Source of the DNA: Blakeslea trispora
Taxonomy: Eukaryota > Mucoromycota > Mucoromycetes > Mucorales > Choanephoraceae
Reading direction: 5' to 3'
Assembly: GCA_025331445.1 (NCBI GenBank)
Contig: JAIWNE010000034.1
Coordinates: 186,001 to 250,000 of the forward strand
DNA: 64,000 nucleotides
Shown here: piece after piece, positions 48,167 to 59,368 of the stretch
Numbering within the stretch: position 1 is the first letter of the stretch
Layout: each line of letters starts with the position of its first letter
Position numbers and translations under genes: made by a program
Notes under the pieces: model-generated
What the model saw: only the letters and a program-made list of their open reading frames with translations
Databases searched by the model: none
Told to the model about the DNA's origin: nothing

Positions 48167-50777
48167 TTAATTTTCATCCTCTTCATCATCATCAAAAAAT
48201 GAAGAATCGATGCGAGCTTGAGAAGGCTTTTTAGGTTGGGTATCGTCTTTTTGCTGTTCTTGTTCGTCTTCCTCATCTTCTTCCATTCCCTTCAAGAATG
48301 TATCTTCATCAAATATATCATCTCCACCATCAAACATAATCTCAGTTGCTTTCTTTGGAGGCGATAATGTAGGTGATGAAGGAGGCGATTCATGCTGAGT
48401 AATGGTAGAGGCGAATGACAAGGGAACTGTTCGAGCCACTGTGTTCTCAACGGGACTTGTAGGTGATGCATTTCTCTGAAATACACCCATCCATCCCTCA
48501 GTTGCTCCAGGACGCATAAAGGACATCATCAGACTACCTCGTTTGGTCTGAGTCTTTTCTTCTGTCTGTGCCACAATAGGCTTAGCATGACGTCTCTTTT
48601 CACTCTCAGCATGTAGTTTGACAGCTGTTTCTGAAAATATATCATTGTAATTGTAGATCAATGCTCGACAAAATTTGAAGGGCATACGACTGTTTAGGAT
48701 AGAAAAAGTATCCGTTCGACTCTTGAGGATGACTGGGCCTAGTACTTGACAGATTTGATCTACAATATCTGAAGAGGCAGATGTCGATTTGATGAACCTA
48801 GTAAAATATGAGTACTACTGTTTCTTTTTTCTTGATTTTTACATACTTTTTAACATGACTGAAAATCAATTGTAGTGTGGCGAAATGAGCTGCAGGTAAG
48901 GTAGCAATCAAATTGCCAAAAGATGTCCAACGCAAATTCTCATCTTGATCTTTATCTAATTCAATGTTTCATCAAGTCAACTCTTTTTTTTTCCAATTTG
49001 CAATTATGTCACACTTACAATGACCATTTAACAAGGCATCCACAGGATCATAAAATTCAAATGTCATTAAACACTCAGGTAACTCCAACAAGTAATAACG
49101 GAGTACAGCCACAAGCAGACCTGCATCATATCCCTCAAATAGCTCCGAATCAACTTTACTACTAGGCACATTTAATTCCAAGCAAGCGGAATGAACTCTA
49201 TCTAGTGCACAAGGTGTAGACCATAGCTTCTGTCTTGCTTCCATATCCTCCACTTTCTCTACTTGGCTTTCTACAGTAGATAATAAATATGATATGAACT
49301 TGGGTACATTGTCCTGTCCTAATTCTTCAAGAGGAACACCAAACACTTGATCTAAGCATAACAGAAAAAAAATGTCAATCGAATGCATTGTCTCGGTCTA
49401 ATTCCACCCTGTCACTTTCTCTTGACACACTACTTTACCTTGAGCAATACCATGATAATAATGATCAAACAAAATAGCCTTGGGCGAAAACCCAGCAACA
49501 GCATATTGTTGTATAATAAACTGAATGTCTTGATCAGGCTTAAGCGATTCATGAAATACCATGATTTCTTCAATAGCAAGCTTATCTTGAGGTACAGAAG
49601 CAGACAAGGCAGTAACAAATGACGAGATAAATTTCTTGAGTCTCTCAATACGATGCAGTTCAACCTGTTCCATTTCCTTTAGATGAGCAAACATGGCCTC
49701 TTCAATGGCCATACGCATCTGATCCAATTTAGTCACACTCGAACGATAGGCCTGTTCACTCTTTTCAGCTTCACGCATGGCTCTTTTGTAAGGATCGTCT
49801 GGTGTGGTGCTGGTATTGGTGGAGATCAATCCACTCAAGGCGCTATAGCCTGTATCTGAATTGGCAGTCACCAATCCTTCTTCAGAGACTCGCCATTGAT
49901 AGTAAGCATTGGGTGAAGCCAAGAATTTGTTGCCCCTTTGTCCAACCAGACGCAATCTTTGGTAAGGATGGATGAGCTGTTGCCCCACTAAATCTGACAT
50001 GGCAGGAGAATCTTTGCATTGAGGTAGATTCTGTTGTAGCCAGACAGCAATATCTTCTCCTGTGGATGTGTTCTTGTAGGTACCCAGAATAGGTACCTTA
50101 TAATCACGCAAGGCGATCTCCTGTCTCATTCGATATACTAATGCATCTAGTTCAGACTGAGGCATGACTTGATTACCCAATTGAACAGAGATAGCGACTG
50201 ATTCAGGAGAATGAACGGGTTCTCCTGTGGTCTGCTTCTCCTCTTCTTGCTGTTCGGGTGATGTCTTTGGCGTGGATTCCCTAACTTTATCTGCATCTCG
50301 ACATTTTCGGTAATACTGTGTCTTTGCCTTCTCGGTCTCTTTAACTAATCCATCAAACTGTTTCAACATGCTATCCATGGCCTGTCTTGAATGACCAATT
50401 ACACGTTTGTATTCCTCATGAAAATCCTGTAAGGGCATCAAGACCTCTTCTGTGATTGTGAAGGCTGTCTGTTTATGCTGTTCTCCCATCACTTGACTGG
50501 TTTCCTTTAGCTTGGAGAAACACTTGAGTAAGCCAGCACCTTCATCTCGACCAAAACCAGTCGACCTCAAGCTCTGTCTACCTTGGTCTCCGAGCTTCTG
50601 AGCATAAAGTTCTTCAATAGCAATGCGTTCCTTGAAGAACCCAATCATCTCTTCATTCTCTACTTTACTCTGTCCTAACTTTTGATGAAGCACCGAGAAA
50701 CCAGTACAAAAGTCAGGTACAGCCTTTTCTGGTTGTTTCTGAGACCAAAAGACTGATTTGAAGTGTTGTGTTGTCAT
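48167..50777 (-). CDS. F-BAR / DEP / RhoGAP protein (Rgd2-like)
   Basis: Four exons (50777-49439, 49351-49019, 48955-48847, 48797-48167; 2412 nt, 803 aa). F-BAR (FCH): FWSQKQPEKAVPDFCTGFSV and FFKERIAIEELYAQKLGDQ with long coiled-coil helices. A DEP domain sits inside it (YKNTSTGEDIAVWLQQNLPQ ... ASPNAYYQWRV), an arrangement known in fungal Rgd2-type GAPs. RhoGAP: VFGVPLEELGQDNVPKFISY, a segment CALDRVHS that aligns with the arginine-finger GIFRVSG motif, then LVAVLRYYLLELPECLMTFE and the helices up to VDQICQVLGPVIL. The C-terminal 170 residues are Ser/Pro-rich then acidic. It should link curved membranes to inactivation of Rho/Cdc42. An in-frame ATG further upstream (50816) is less likely. 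Confidence 0.9.
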
Positions 50778-51055
50778 GAGGTTGCAGTAATAAATAAAAA
50801 AAAAAGAAAAGTGCACATCCTTATATGGTAATCAAATAGGTTGTGCCTGTGATTCAATTTGGGCTGAAATTAAAATCTCCTGTTGTCATGACAATAAGCT
50901 TAAAGGAAGGGCCGAAAAAAAAGAAGAAGAAACTTTGCTCTTGACAACCATCTACCAATGAAATGAGTGTCCGCATACACATAAAAGAAACAATGCTTTA
51001 ATATAGAATAACAACAATAATAATAATAATAATATCTATAAAAATATAGAAGAGC
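50778..51055. other. Short intergenic stretch
   Basis: About 280 bp holding the RhoGAP promoter and an (AAT)n run near 51010-51035. Confidence 0.4.
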
Positions 51056-52674
51056 TTATTCCATTACAGTCAATGGTGGCAAATGTAAGAGAGAAACACC
51101 CTTCTTGTCATCACAATCAAAATTCCATTCCTTCCAATGATTTGATTTACCATGACAAGGATAACAAAAGCCACAGACAGATGTCTTGAAACCAGCACAC
51201 ATCTTGCGTCCATTCTGTAGATTATCCAACATATCATACATGGTACCTCCAATCGCATCAGGCTCATTGAAATCACCAAAGTGTTTACCAATCATATCAT
51301 TCTCACATACATCAATCTGCTGAATACGACGATCATGAATAGGCAGTATATTGAATGGGTATAGCCAAAGACCCAAATTTTGGTCTTCATTCTTCACAAA
51401 CACACGAGGCCCCTTGACGCCAGCCACAAGATGAACAACATCTCTTGAGAGAATATAGAGAGCACCTGCAGTATAAGGTGGAAAGATGGGTAAAGGATAT
51501 ACAAGCTCTCCATTCTTATTCTCGGTACTTCGGATGGGAGGTATGTTATGATAAGCTAATCCTCTCCAATAACGCTTTGTACGACCAGCCAACTCCATCT
51601 CCTTTGAGATAGTATCCCATCGAACAAAGACATCATCATCTGTTTTGACAAAATAATCAAAATCATACTGTTCAGCCCATTCAAAGGCAGCATACACTTT
51701 CTTGCTCAAATCCTCATATAGATCAGAGCAGGGCAGCAACAGGATATCATTGTGTTCTCTCATCTCTCGATCCACCAAAGGACCGATTGTCTCCTTGACT
51801 TGATCGTTGGGTGGTTGACCGAGAATGAAGGTATAATAATAAGAGATATGTTGATTATCTTCAGGCATCAACTTGAGGGTGGTTTCTCGAAACACCTTAC
51901 GCTTCTGTACACTCTTGGCTGTCCAGGCAGACAACACAAAGACCATCACGCGTACCTCTGCCTCTGCCAACTGAGGATGCTGTTGAAAGGTAGGTAAGGC
52001 CATACGTTGTTCTGACAGGGCTACAGAGGCTCGACGCATCTGAGCCACTTGATACATGGATGTGAACATGGTAATGAACACCACGACTGTCAATGGTAAG
52101 ATCAAGACTCGAACAAAGGTAGATTTGTGGTTGATGCGTGGTTCTTGATCTTCTGCCGAACCATGACGACGTTTGGGCCGAGAGGTCAATGTGATCTTGA
52201 GCATGTTGGATATCAAGAAGATAAGGCAAACAGTCATCCATTTCCAGATAGGCTGATCAATACCATAATAAGAGCTGAGATAGGCTGACACAGACCAATT
52301 GATACATATCAGTGTAACGAGTCGAAAGATAGCATTTCCAAGTTCGTAATGATGCAGCCATCGTTTCAGCATGCTTGTTGTTAAAATCCAACTCCAATAA
52401 CCTGCTAAAACACACTGATCATGACAAAGTAAATACATGGATCTATAGCACTCAGCAAACTTACCCATAATAAAGCAGTCAGATGAATAAGGGGTGTACT
52501 CTTGGTCTGAAAGATACCCGGAGATGGATCTGTAAAGGCATCCACCAAGTTACGGTAGATGCCAATAGCTGAAGGGATGAGGCAAAGTGATCGTAATGCC
52601 AAGATGGGTACTTGAAGATGTTTTGGTACATGAAGAGAAGTCATACAATCCCTTTCTTTTGAGAAAGAAGTCAT
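51056..52674 (-). CDS. Family 31 (beta-1,3-galactosyltransferase type) glycosyltransferase, multi-pass
   Basis: Two exons (52674-52465, 52414-51056; 1569 nt, 522 aa). Several hydrophobic segments occupy the first 190 residues (LGNAIFRLVTLICINW, MTVCLIFLISNMLKI, LILPLTVVVFITMF). The catalytic domain starts with MVFVLSAWTAKSVQKRKVFR, has NDILLLPCSDLYEDLSKKV and the DxD-type metal site DYFVKTDDDVFV, then YPLPIFPPYTAGALYILSRD and KNEDQNLGLWLYPFN, the GT31 order. The N-terminal membrane region is unusually long for GT31, which usually has a single signal-anchor. Golgi location is inferred. Acceptor sugar unknown. Confidence 0.85.
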
Positions 52675-52960
52675 CTTTCTCTTTTTTTTTGGGTTCTATT
52701 CTGTTTAGTCTATAGGCACATGTGCTTTCATTCAGTCTGATCACTTTTTTTTTGGGGGGTACATTATTTCACTTACAAGAGAATAGACAGCAAGAAATAA
52801 TAAAATAAAAAAAAACGCACCCCCCTTTTTTTTTGTTTAAAAAAAAAAAAAAGTTTAATGGTCGATCTCCGATATCAATGATGGTTTGCATGACGACATG
52901 GTTGAAAAAAAAAAAATGGATAAAAAAGACGATCTTTTTTCCTTTTTCTAACCCTATAAA
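52675..52960. other. Divergent promoter of GT31 and phospholipase genes
   Basis: About 285 bp with many A/T homopolymers, shared by two divergent genes. No specific motif. Confidence 0.4.
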
Positions 52961-55230
52961 ATGTTTCGACAGACACACCGCTATTTTCATAAAAAAGTCC
53001 CTCTTTTCAAGAAACTGGCGATGCACAAGATCCCCTCCAAGAATCCACTCTGGTCTCTTCCTTTTCTTAAACATGAAGAACAAGACAACCAACAGAAAGA
53101 GAATGCACTGATCGCCTCTCTCATGACAAACAAAGACTGGCTCAAGAACAAGCTAGAGTCACTCGACTTGCCTTCGGTTGAACATCTGAATGCCAAAATA
53201 GCTGAAATTTACCCTCAATTTACAGACCAATTCAAACAGTTGAGTGAAGGTTATGGTAAAATGTGGGATTATCTTACCATGGAAGATTTCCGAAAGATAG
53301 TAGAAGAAATCAAAAAGGAAGGAAATGATCCTCAAATCCATCCGGAATTACTCAAGGATGGCACAGTGAGGTAAAGCATACTGTTCTCTTTTGTGTATCA
53401 CGTGATCTAACTCAAGTACCATTAGAGAAGGTAACACACTCTCAGCTGAAGAACAAGCATTTATAAAGAAACGAAAGCAACGTCAGAAAGAAGCATTTGC
53501 CAGATTGATAGATCAAGACCCTCAAGAGATAGATGAACGCGATATCCCGATCATCGGACTGGCTTCAAGTGGAGGTGGATACCGAGCCATGATTGGTCTG
53601 ACGGGCTATATCGATGCCATGAAACAATCCGGTCTATGGGACTGTATCATGTATTTCAGTGGTATATCTGGATCTTGTTGGACCATGGCCCTCTATTACA
53701 ATCAACTGACTCGGGCTGATCCAAAAAGACTCAAGCATCACTTGGAAGATCATGTCCAGACACACTGGGCTAATGTGTCTAATTTCATGAATGTCTTGCT
53801 TGCTTCACCTGATAACAGTAAATTACTCTTACGGGGTGCCATTCAACGCTATGCTCAACAAAAAGGTGATATCAGTCTGGTGGATCTGTTTGGTGTCTTG
53901 ATGGGTGGTACACTGTTGACCAAGAAGCCCTTTGGCTCAACTCCACCTGAGGATCGAGAGGATATGGAGAAGGAGATCAAACAGGATACAATGGAACATA
54001 CAGATAACCATAAAGTCATGCATCTGACAGGGCAACTAGATTATATTAACGATGGGCAAGAACCTATGCCTATTTATTGTGTTGTGCGTCATGATATAGC
54101 TTATGGCAAGACATTGGAAGAACGTATTCAGGAACTCAAGCATGGTTATCAATCAAAGCCAGAGTCTACAAAAGATGAGCATGATCCCAAGCAAAACGAT
54201 ACCTATCAATGGTTTGAATTCACTCCTTATGATATGGGCTGTGAAGAGATTGAAGGTAAAGTAACAGATATATTGAGCCTACATTGTTGACTTACTCTTA
54301 GTTAGCCTGGATCCCTATATGGGCATTTGGAAGACGATTTGAACATGGTCAAAACAAAGAGAGATTACCAGAACAAACACTGGATATCCTGATGGGGTAA
54401 AATGAAATAGGCCATCATAAAACCATGTATTTACACATTGTTTTAATAGCATGTTTGGTTCAGCATTTGCTGCCAGTCTAGTTCATTTCTACAAAGAGAT
54501 CCGTAGTTTCTTACCCACAGGTGCTTTAACCAAGATGGATGAAACAATCCAACGCTATGAAGACTCTATTTCCAAATACCACCCCATCTCTCCTGCTTCT
54601 TTCCCTAATCCATTCTACAGAATACCCGAAACTTTCCATACCACTCAAAACAAAGAGATCAAAAGACCGAGTTCACTCATCAACAGCCAACAGCTCTATC
54701 TGATGGATGCTGGCATGGACAACAACATTCCGTTCTATCCCTTTTTCCGTGAAGGCAGAGATGTGGATGTGATTATTGCTGTGGATCTAAGTGCAGACAT
54801 TCAGACAGCAGACCATTTCGATCGAGCCGAGAGTTATATCAAAAGAAGAGGTATCAAGGGCTGGCCTACAGGTGCAGGATGGCCCAAAGATCATAGTGGT
54901 GATCACTATCCCTTGGGATCCTGTACTCTATTTGAATCGGAATCGACGGAAGACATCATCACATCGGATCATACGATCCAGACAGAAAAACAAGCTTCTG
55001 TCACCTTGGCCTATTTCCCTTTTATTGTCAACAAGGCCTTTGATCCAGACTTTGATCCTCAAAAGGCGGATTTCTGTAGCACTTGGAATTTTGTCTATCA
55101 CCAAGACCAAGTGAGAAAAGTGACAGGATTGGCTGAAGCTAATTGGAACGACAATCGAGATAAAATCAAATATGCCTTAAAACGAGCATGGCAAAAGAAG
55201 AGAGACACAAGGCTTTTTAGAGAACATTAA
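52961..55230 (+). CDS. Cytosolic phospholipase A2-type (PLA2_B) lipase
   Basis: Four exons (52961-53370, 53426-54255, 54306-54396, 54450-55230; 2112 nt, 703 aa). Catalytic domain: IGLASSGGGYRAMIGLTGY (oxyanion glycines), FSGISGSCWTMALYYN with the GxSGS nucleophile, and DAGMDNNIPFYPFF with the dyad Asp. The N-terminus (FRQTHRYFHKKVPLFKKL) is basic and lacks acidic residues, so it could be a mitochondrial presequence. The charged linker NKDWLKNKLESLDLPSVEHL recalls the N-terminal helix of fungal PLA2-like lipases. No C2 domain or signal peptide is seen, unlike secreted phospholipase B. Expected to hydrolyse phospholipid or lysophospholipid acyl esters. Confidence 0.92.
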
Positions 55231-55251
55231 AATTTTTATTATTAAAAGATG

Positions 55252-55524
55252 TTATTGATGTTGCATTTGATGAAGTTTCTTGACTTGTTCAGCAGAACCT
55301 TCATTTTCGATATCACGCAAGAGACCAGGATAGAGATCCCAATCAGAGTCAACGGTTGCCTCAGTCTGAACAATGTCTGATTTGAACTTGGGGCGATAGT
55401 TGAAGTGACAAGGAAGACTGTTTCGCTTGAAACGATAGAGGGAAGGATGAGTCAAGTCATCATCTGTCATGGCATGCTCCACAACGGCTGTTGTTTGCTT
55501 TGTTTGTGTTGTAGTGTGTTTCAT
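55252..55524 (-). CDS. Small orphan protein
   Basis: Complete intronless frame, 90 aa, start MKHTTTQTKQTTAVVEHAMT, with a conserved-looking core SLYRFKRNSLPCHFNYRPKF and WDLYPGLLRDIENEG. It is soluble with no signal or membrane segment. It converges on the phospholipase gene with a gap of 21 bp. Protein-like composition supports it as a gene; the family is not recognised. Confidence 0.6.
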   Translation of the reverse strand: MKHTTTQTKQTTAVVEHAMTDDDLTHPSLYRFKRNSLPCHFNYRPKFKSDIVQTEATVDSDWDLYPGLLRDIENEGSAEQVKKLHQMQHQ

Positions 55525-55668
55525 GTTGAAGAACAAAGAAGAAAGAAAAGAAAAATGAAAAAAAAGTGAGGGGACTTTTAATAGCTGCATGAATTTAAGC
55601 AGGATACTCCGAACATTTTAAAATTTTTAGTTGTAATGAAAATTGTCAACTACGCAAAAAATATCTGT

Positions 55669-57863
55669 TTAATGTTCAATATCTTCCCAGTCACGACCTT
55701 TGACTTTTGTAAGTTCTTCATTGGTCAAGACAGCACCACTCGTGAAATAACCTGCAGCAATCTTGGCATCGATTTCGACTCTATAGAATCAGATGAGAAA
55801 AAAAACTAGAAATGATCACCTGACTATGTATGGCTTATGTTACCTAGAGTCATCCGGAATCAATTCTTCGGGAATAGGAACACGTTCAACAATAGGAATA
55901 CCGGAACCCACAATGGCTTCATATTTCTATAAAAATAAGCATGAGTTTCATGTTGGCTTATTGTTGTCTATTTACCATATTCGACATGGACTATAGAGAA
56001 GCAAAGTTAGACATGTTTCTTTTTTATTTTACTTTTTTTTTTTTGTTATTTACCATCATACGATCAATCTTCTTGATGCCTAACCAGTGCAATACATCTG
56101 GCATCAAAGCTTGGAAACGCATATCTTTGACACCAGCAATACATTCAGTTCTTAAAAAGTAATTACTGGCTGTGTCACCACCTGTCTGTCTTTTACCTAT
56201 AGTCCATGTGTATCAATAGAGTGTGTCATTCCCAATCTAGATAGACTTACGAGCATTATAAACCAAATATTTAGTCACCTCACCAAGGGCTCTTCCTTCT
56301 TTTCTAACTAGAGAAACAAAAAGTAAGTAACTTGTGTTGTTGTTCAAGAAGAAACTTCCTTACAGTAGACAATGACACCAACACCACCTTGTTGTGCTTG
56401 TTTGGCACACTCTTCAATACCATAGATCAAATAAGGTCTACAAGTACAGATATCACTACCAAAGACATCAGAGCCATTACATTCATCATGAACCCGAAGT
56501 GTCAGCTTTTTTGAGGTATCTAAAGAAGAATCAGTCATGTAAAAGAAACTAGAGAGTCACTTTACCAGAGATATATTCAGGATTACCAAAGATATAGACA
56601 CTAATACCACCAATAGGAGGTAAGAACACTTTAAGGTCAGGTCGAGTGATCAATTCAGGATACATTCCACCTAGAGAACAGTTTGAATCCTTCTAATTTT
56701 TTAGAAACAGTGAAAGATAAGGTTACCTGTATCTTCACTATCATATATATAAAAAATATAAGTCACGTGTATCAACCTATTTATCCAAACTTACAAGAGA
56801 GCACGACGCAACAAGGATTCTTCAATACCAAATCTCTTGGCAACACCAGGTAAATACCAAACAGGCTCCACAGCAGCCTTTGAGACAGAGAGATCACCAC
56901 GATGATTGACAACAATCTTACCATCCACATCAAGCGTACCATGTTTGACACTCATTTCCATTTCTGCCATTGTCATATGAGCTCGTGTGATGGCAATGGT
57001 AGGTCTACACAAAGATCCTAAGGATTCTATCTGACTCAGAACACACATCTTATTTACCTCACATCCAAACCCTGCTCATATTCTTGTTTAAAGATAGATG
57101 GAGCAATATGACCAAAGGGGTCAAGGGAAACAATCTTTTCAGGGTCAAACCAAGCAGGATGAGGACCCACTTGGTATACTGGTTCAGTCATGTCAAAGTT
57201 GGGTCGATGATTGGAAGGTAAATCACCAATGGCTACAGCCAAGGCACGATAGATACAATAAGAACCACCATAAGCACCAATTGCATTTCTATTCAAACAT
57301 TTTAGTATGTGCTTTTTTTTTATTTCATTACTTACTTGCCTTTTCTTTATACTTTCTGTATGACGAGAAGCAATGATGGGACCTCGTTCAGTGGGGGATT
57401 GAGCACCCCAATTTAACGATAAGGGCTTGATACCATGTTGTCCAGGATAAGCTTGTTTTTAGAGAGATAAGAAAAAAGAGGGGTGAATGATAGATAGAAC
57501 ACAGATTAGGTTATCTCTCTTACTGGTCAAAATAACACGACTTGGATAAGAAGGAGTAAAGGGAGATGCCATGTTTGGAATCGATTCAGTAGGCTTATGA
57601 GAAACAGTAGAGTTACCAATGACTGCTTCATCTGATGTGATTGCAGTGATAGAGGTAGAAGGAGATAATTGAGCAGGCTTATTGTTATCACTTGAGAGTG
57701 TAAACTTGTCAATCTAATATAGATGCTATCTTAACTTGCCATTTTTCAACTATTTTATTGTGCTTTTTACCTGCTCTGCCAGCCTAGATTGTTCTTCACG
57801 TAAACTTTCCATGGTAGCCAACATCTTTTGCAAGATGGCTTCTTCTGTAGCAGATACAGTCAT
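55669..57863 (-). CDS. URC1: URC1, GTP cyclohydrolase II-like enzyme of uracil catabolism
   Basis: Thirteen exons by my reconstruction, 505 aa, among them micro-exons of 11 nt (56727-56737) and 15 nt (55976-55990). The N-terminal half carries NAIGAYGGSYCIYRALAVAI, FDPEKIVSLDPFGHIAPSIF and the stretch TIAITRAHMTMAEMEMSV. The C-terminal half is the GTP cyclohydrolase II (RibA) fold: LTLRVHDECNGSDVFGSDIC with the zinc ligands of CTCRPYL, and VGVIVYFRKEGRALGEVTKY. This two-part arrangement is that of URC1 in the URC pyrimidine-degradation pathway, where it opens the ring at the nucleotide level; it is not a riboflavin enzyme. Exon 3 ends in a consensus GC donor (AG|GCAAGT). It lies head to head with the phosphoribosyltransferase gene. 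Confidence 0.9.
56727..56737 (-). other. 11-nt micro-exon of URC1
   Basis: TGAAGATACAG lies between an acceptor (GATAG) and a donor (GTAACC). It is needed to join phase-2 and phase-1 exons and supplies residues EDT before GGMYPEL. Omitting it breaks the reading frame. Confidence 0.8.
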
Positions 57864-58135
57864 ATTTGAAAAAAAAAAAAAAAGAAAATGATAAAGTAAA
57901 AAGAAGAAAAGAAAAAATAAATGAAACAGCAATGAACCTATTTATGCATGTTGCGTGTTTGATTACGATTTATCATGGGATTCGCCATCATTGATTGAGT
58001 TTATTAATATGTTCATGTGACAAAAATAATAGCAACTACAATTACTTTGGAAACACATAAATAACCCCCCCTCTTGTTTTTTATTTTTTTTTTTTACTTT
58101 CTTTCTCTTTCTATTTTCTCTCTATATTATTCTTT
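57864..58135. promoter_or_regulatory. Bidirectional promoter of URC1 and UPRT
   Basis: 272 bp between the two start codons. The right half carries a CT tract directly before the UPRT ATG, the left an A-rich tract before URC1. It is the only non-coding sequence between the two uracil-pathway genes, so shared control is likely; no specific activator site is identified. Confidence 0.6.
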
Positions 58136-59001
58136 ATGGAAATGACTCACAATAAATACTTGCATGTTAGTCAACATCCTATTGTGGCTGCCAAACTATC
58201 TTTGCTGAGAGATGCAAAGCAAAGCTCAAAGGTAGTTAGAGAACTCACACGCGATCTTTCCATCTTATTGGGTTATGAAGCCTCTGTTGATATCAAGTTG
58301 CAAAAGGGTGCTACAGTAAGTCAAAGATAAGCCTTAAGAAAATAGAAGCTATAATCATTCAACTATAGGCTTCTACAACACATGGTAGTTATCAAATGGA
58401 TGAGATAAGTGAAAAAGTAGGTTTGATTCCTGTTCTGAGATCTGGTCTTGGATTGGTAGACGGTAATTGAATTCTGCATAATTTTTTATAATTTAGATCT
58501 AAGCAGAGAAGTAATAGGATTCTTGAATTTGTTTCCTGAAGCACCTGTCTATCATTTGGGTATCTATAGAGAAAAGATATCCCATCAGCCTGTTGAATAC
58601 TATAACAAGTTACCTGATTCCCCTACTGTGGAGACATGTTATGTCCTGGATCCTGTGATTGCTACAGGTAACACAGCTATTGCTACCATCAATCTATTGA
58701 AGGAATGGGGCATGTCTGGTTCTGGCATCAAGTTTGTTTCGATCGTTAGTGTAAGTATTGTAGATTGATTTTAGCAGTCATGTTGATATCTTGTTTAGTC
58801 TGAACAAGGTTTGGCTCAACTTCAAAAGGAACATCCTGATATCCATATCTATACCGCAGCTATCGATAACACACTTGATACGGATGGGTAAAGTGGTGGA
58901 GTGATAGGGATGATAATATGAATTCTAAAATATTCTTTATTAGCTATATATCCCCTGGTATTGGTGATTCAGGTGATAGACTCTGGCATACATTAGCTTA
59001 G
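58136..59001 (+). CDS. Uracil phosphoribosyltransferase
   Basis: Five exons (58136-58315, 58369-58462, 58497-58750, 58799-58887, 58944-59001; 675 nt, 224 aa). The N-terminus (LHVSQHPIVAAKLSLLRDAK) matches UPRT. VGLIPVLRSGLGLVD contains the conserved Arg-Ser-Gly-Leu. ETCYVLDPVIATGNTAIATI is the PRPP loop, with Asn instead of the usual Gly-Ser/Gly-Gly in ATGNTA. SPGIGDSGDRLWHT closes the uracil pocket (GDxGDR). It makes UMP from uracil and PRPP. In yeasts with the URC pathway a UPRT (URC6/FUR1) is required, because catabolism proceeds from a ribosylated uracil; the divergent pairing with URC1 fits this. Confidence 0.95.
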
Positions 59002-59368
59002 AATAAACGTATCTATCTATCTTTCTTATCAATTTCTTTAAAGAAAGCCTGTCATTATCAAAGTGATATCTTTTTTTTTCTTTTTTATCATGCCAAATTC
59101 AATCTCAGTCTGTCATGCATAGAGAAATGTATGATAATAAATAAACTAGCCAATCATACATACCATCAAATATATATATATATATTGATTGGCGAATTAA
59201 GAAAATGCCTTATTATTTCACTGATTAGACAACCAAGACTAAATATCTCCCCAATTGACTCTTGTTTGTATTAAATAATAGGGTTACGCATTTATTAACA
59301 GGTGGAATATGAGACAGAAAGGAGGGGGGGTATAAACAAAAACAACAATCGATTTAAAAAAGTGGCTC
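59002..59368. other. Intergenic, convergent 3' ends
   Basis: About 370 bp between UPRT and lipase stop codons, containing a (TA)n run near 59172-59184 and a G7 run near 59323-59330. Confidence 0.5.
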
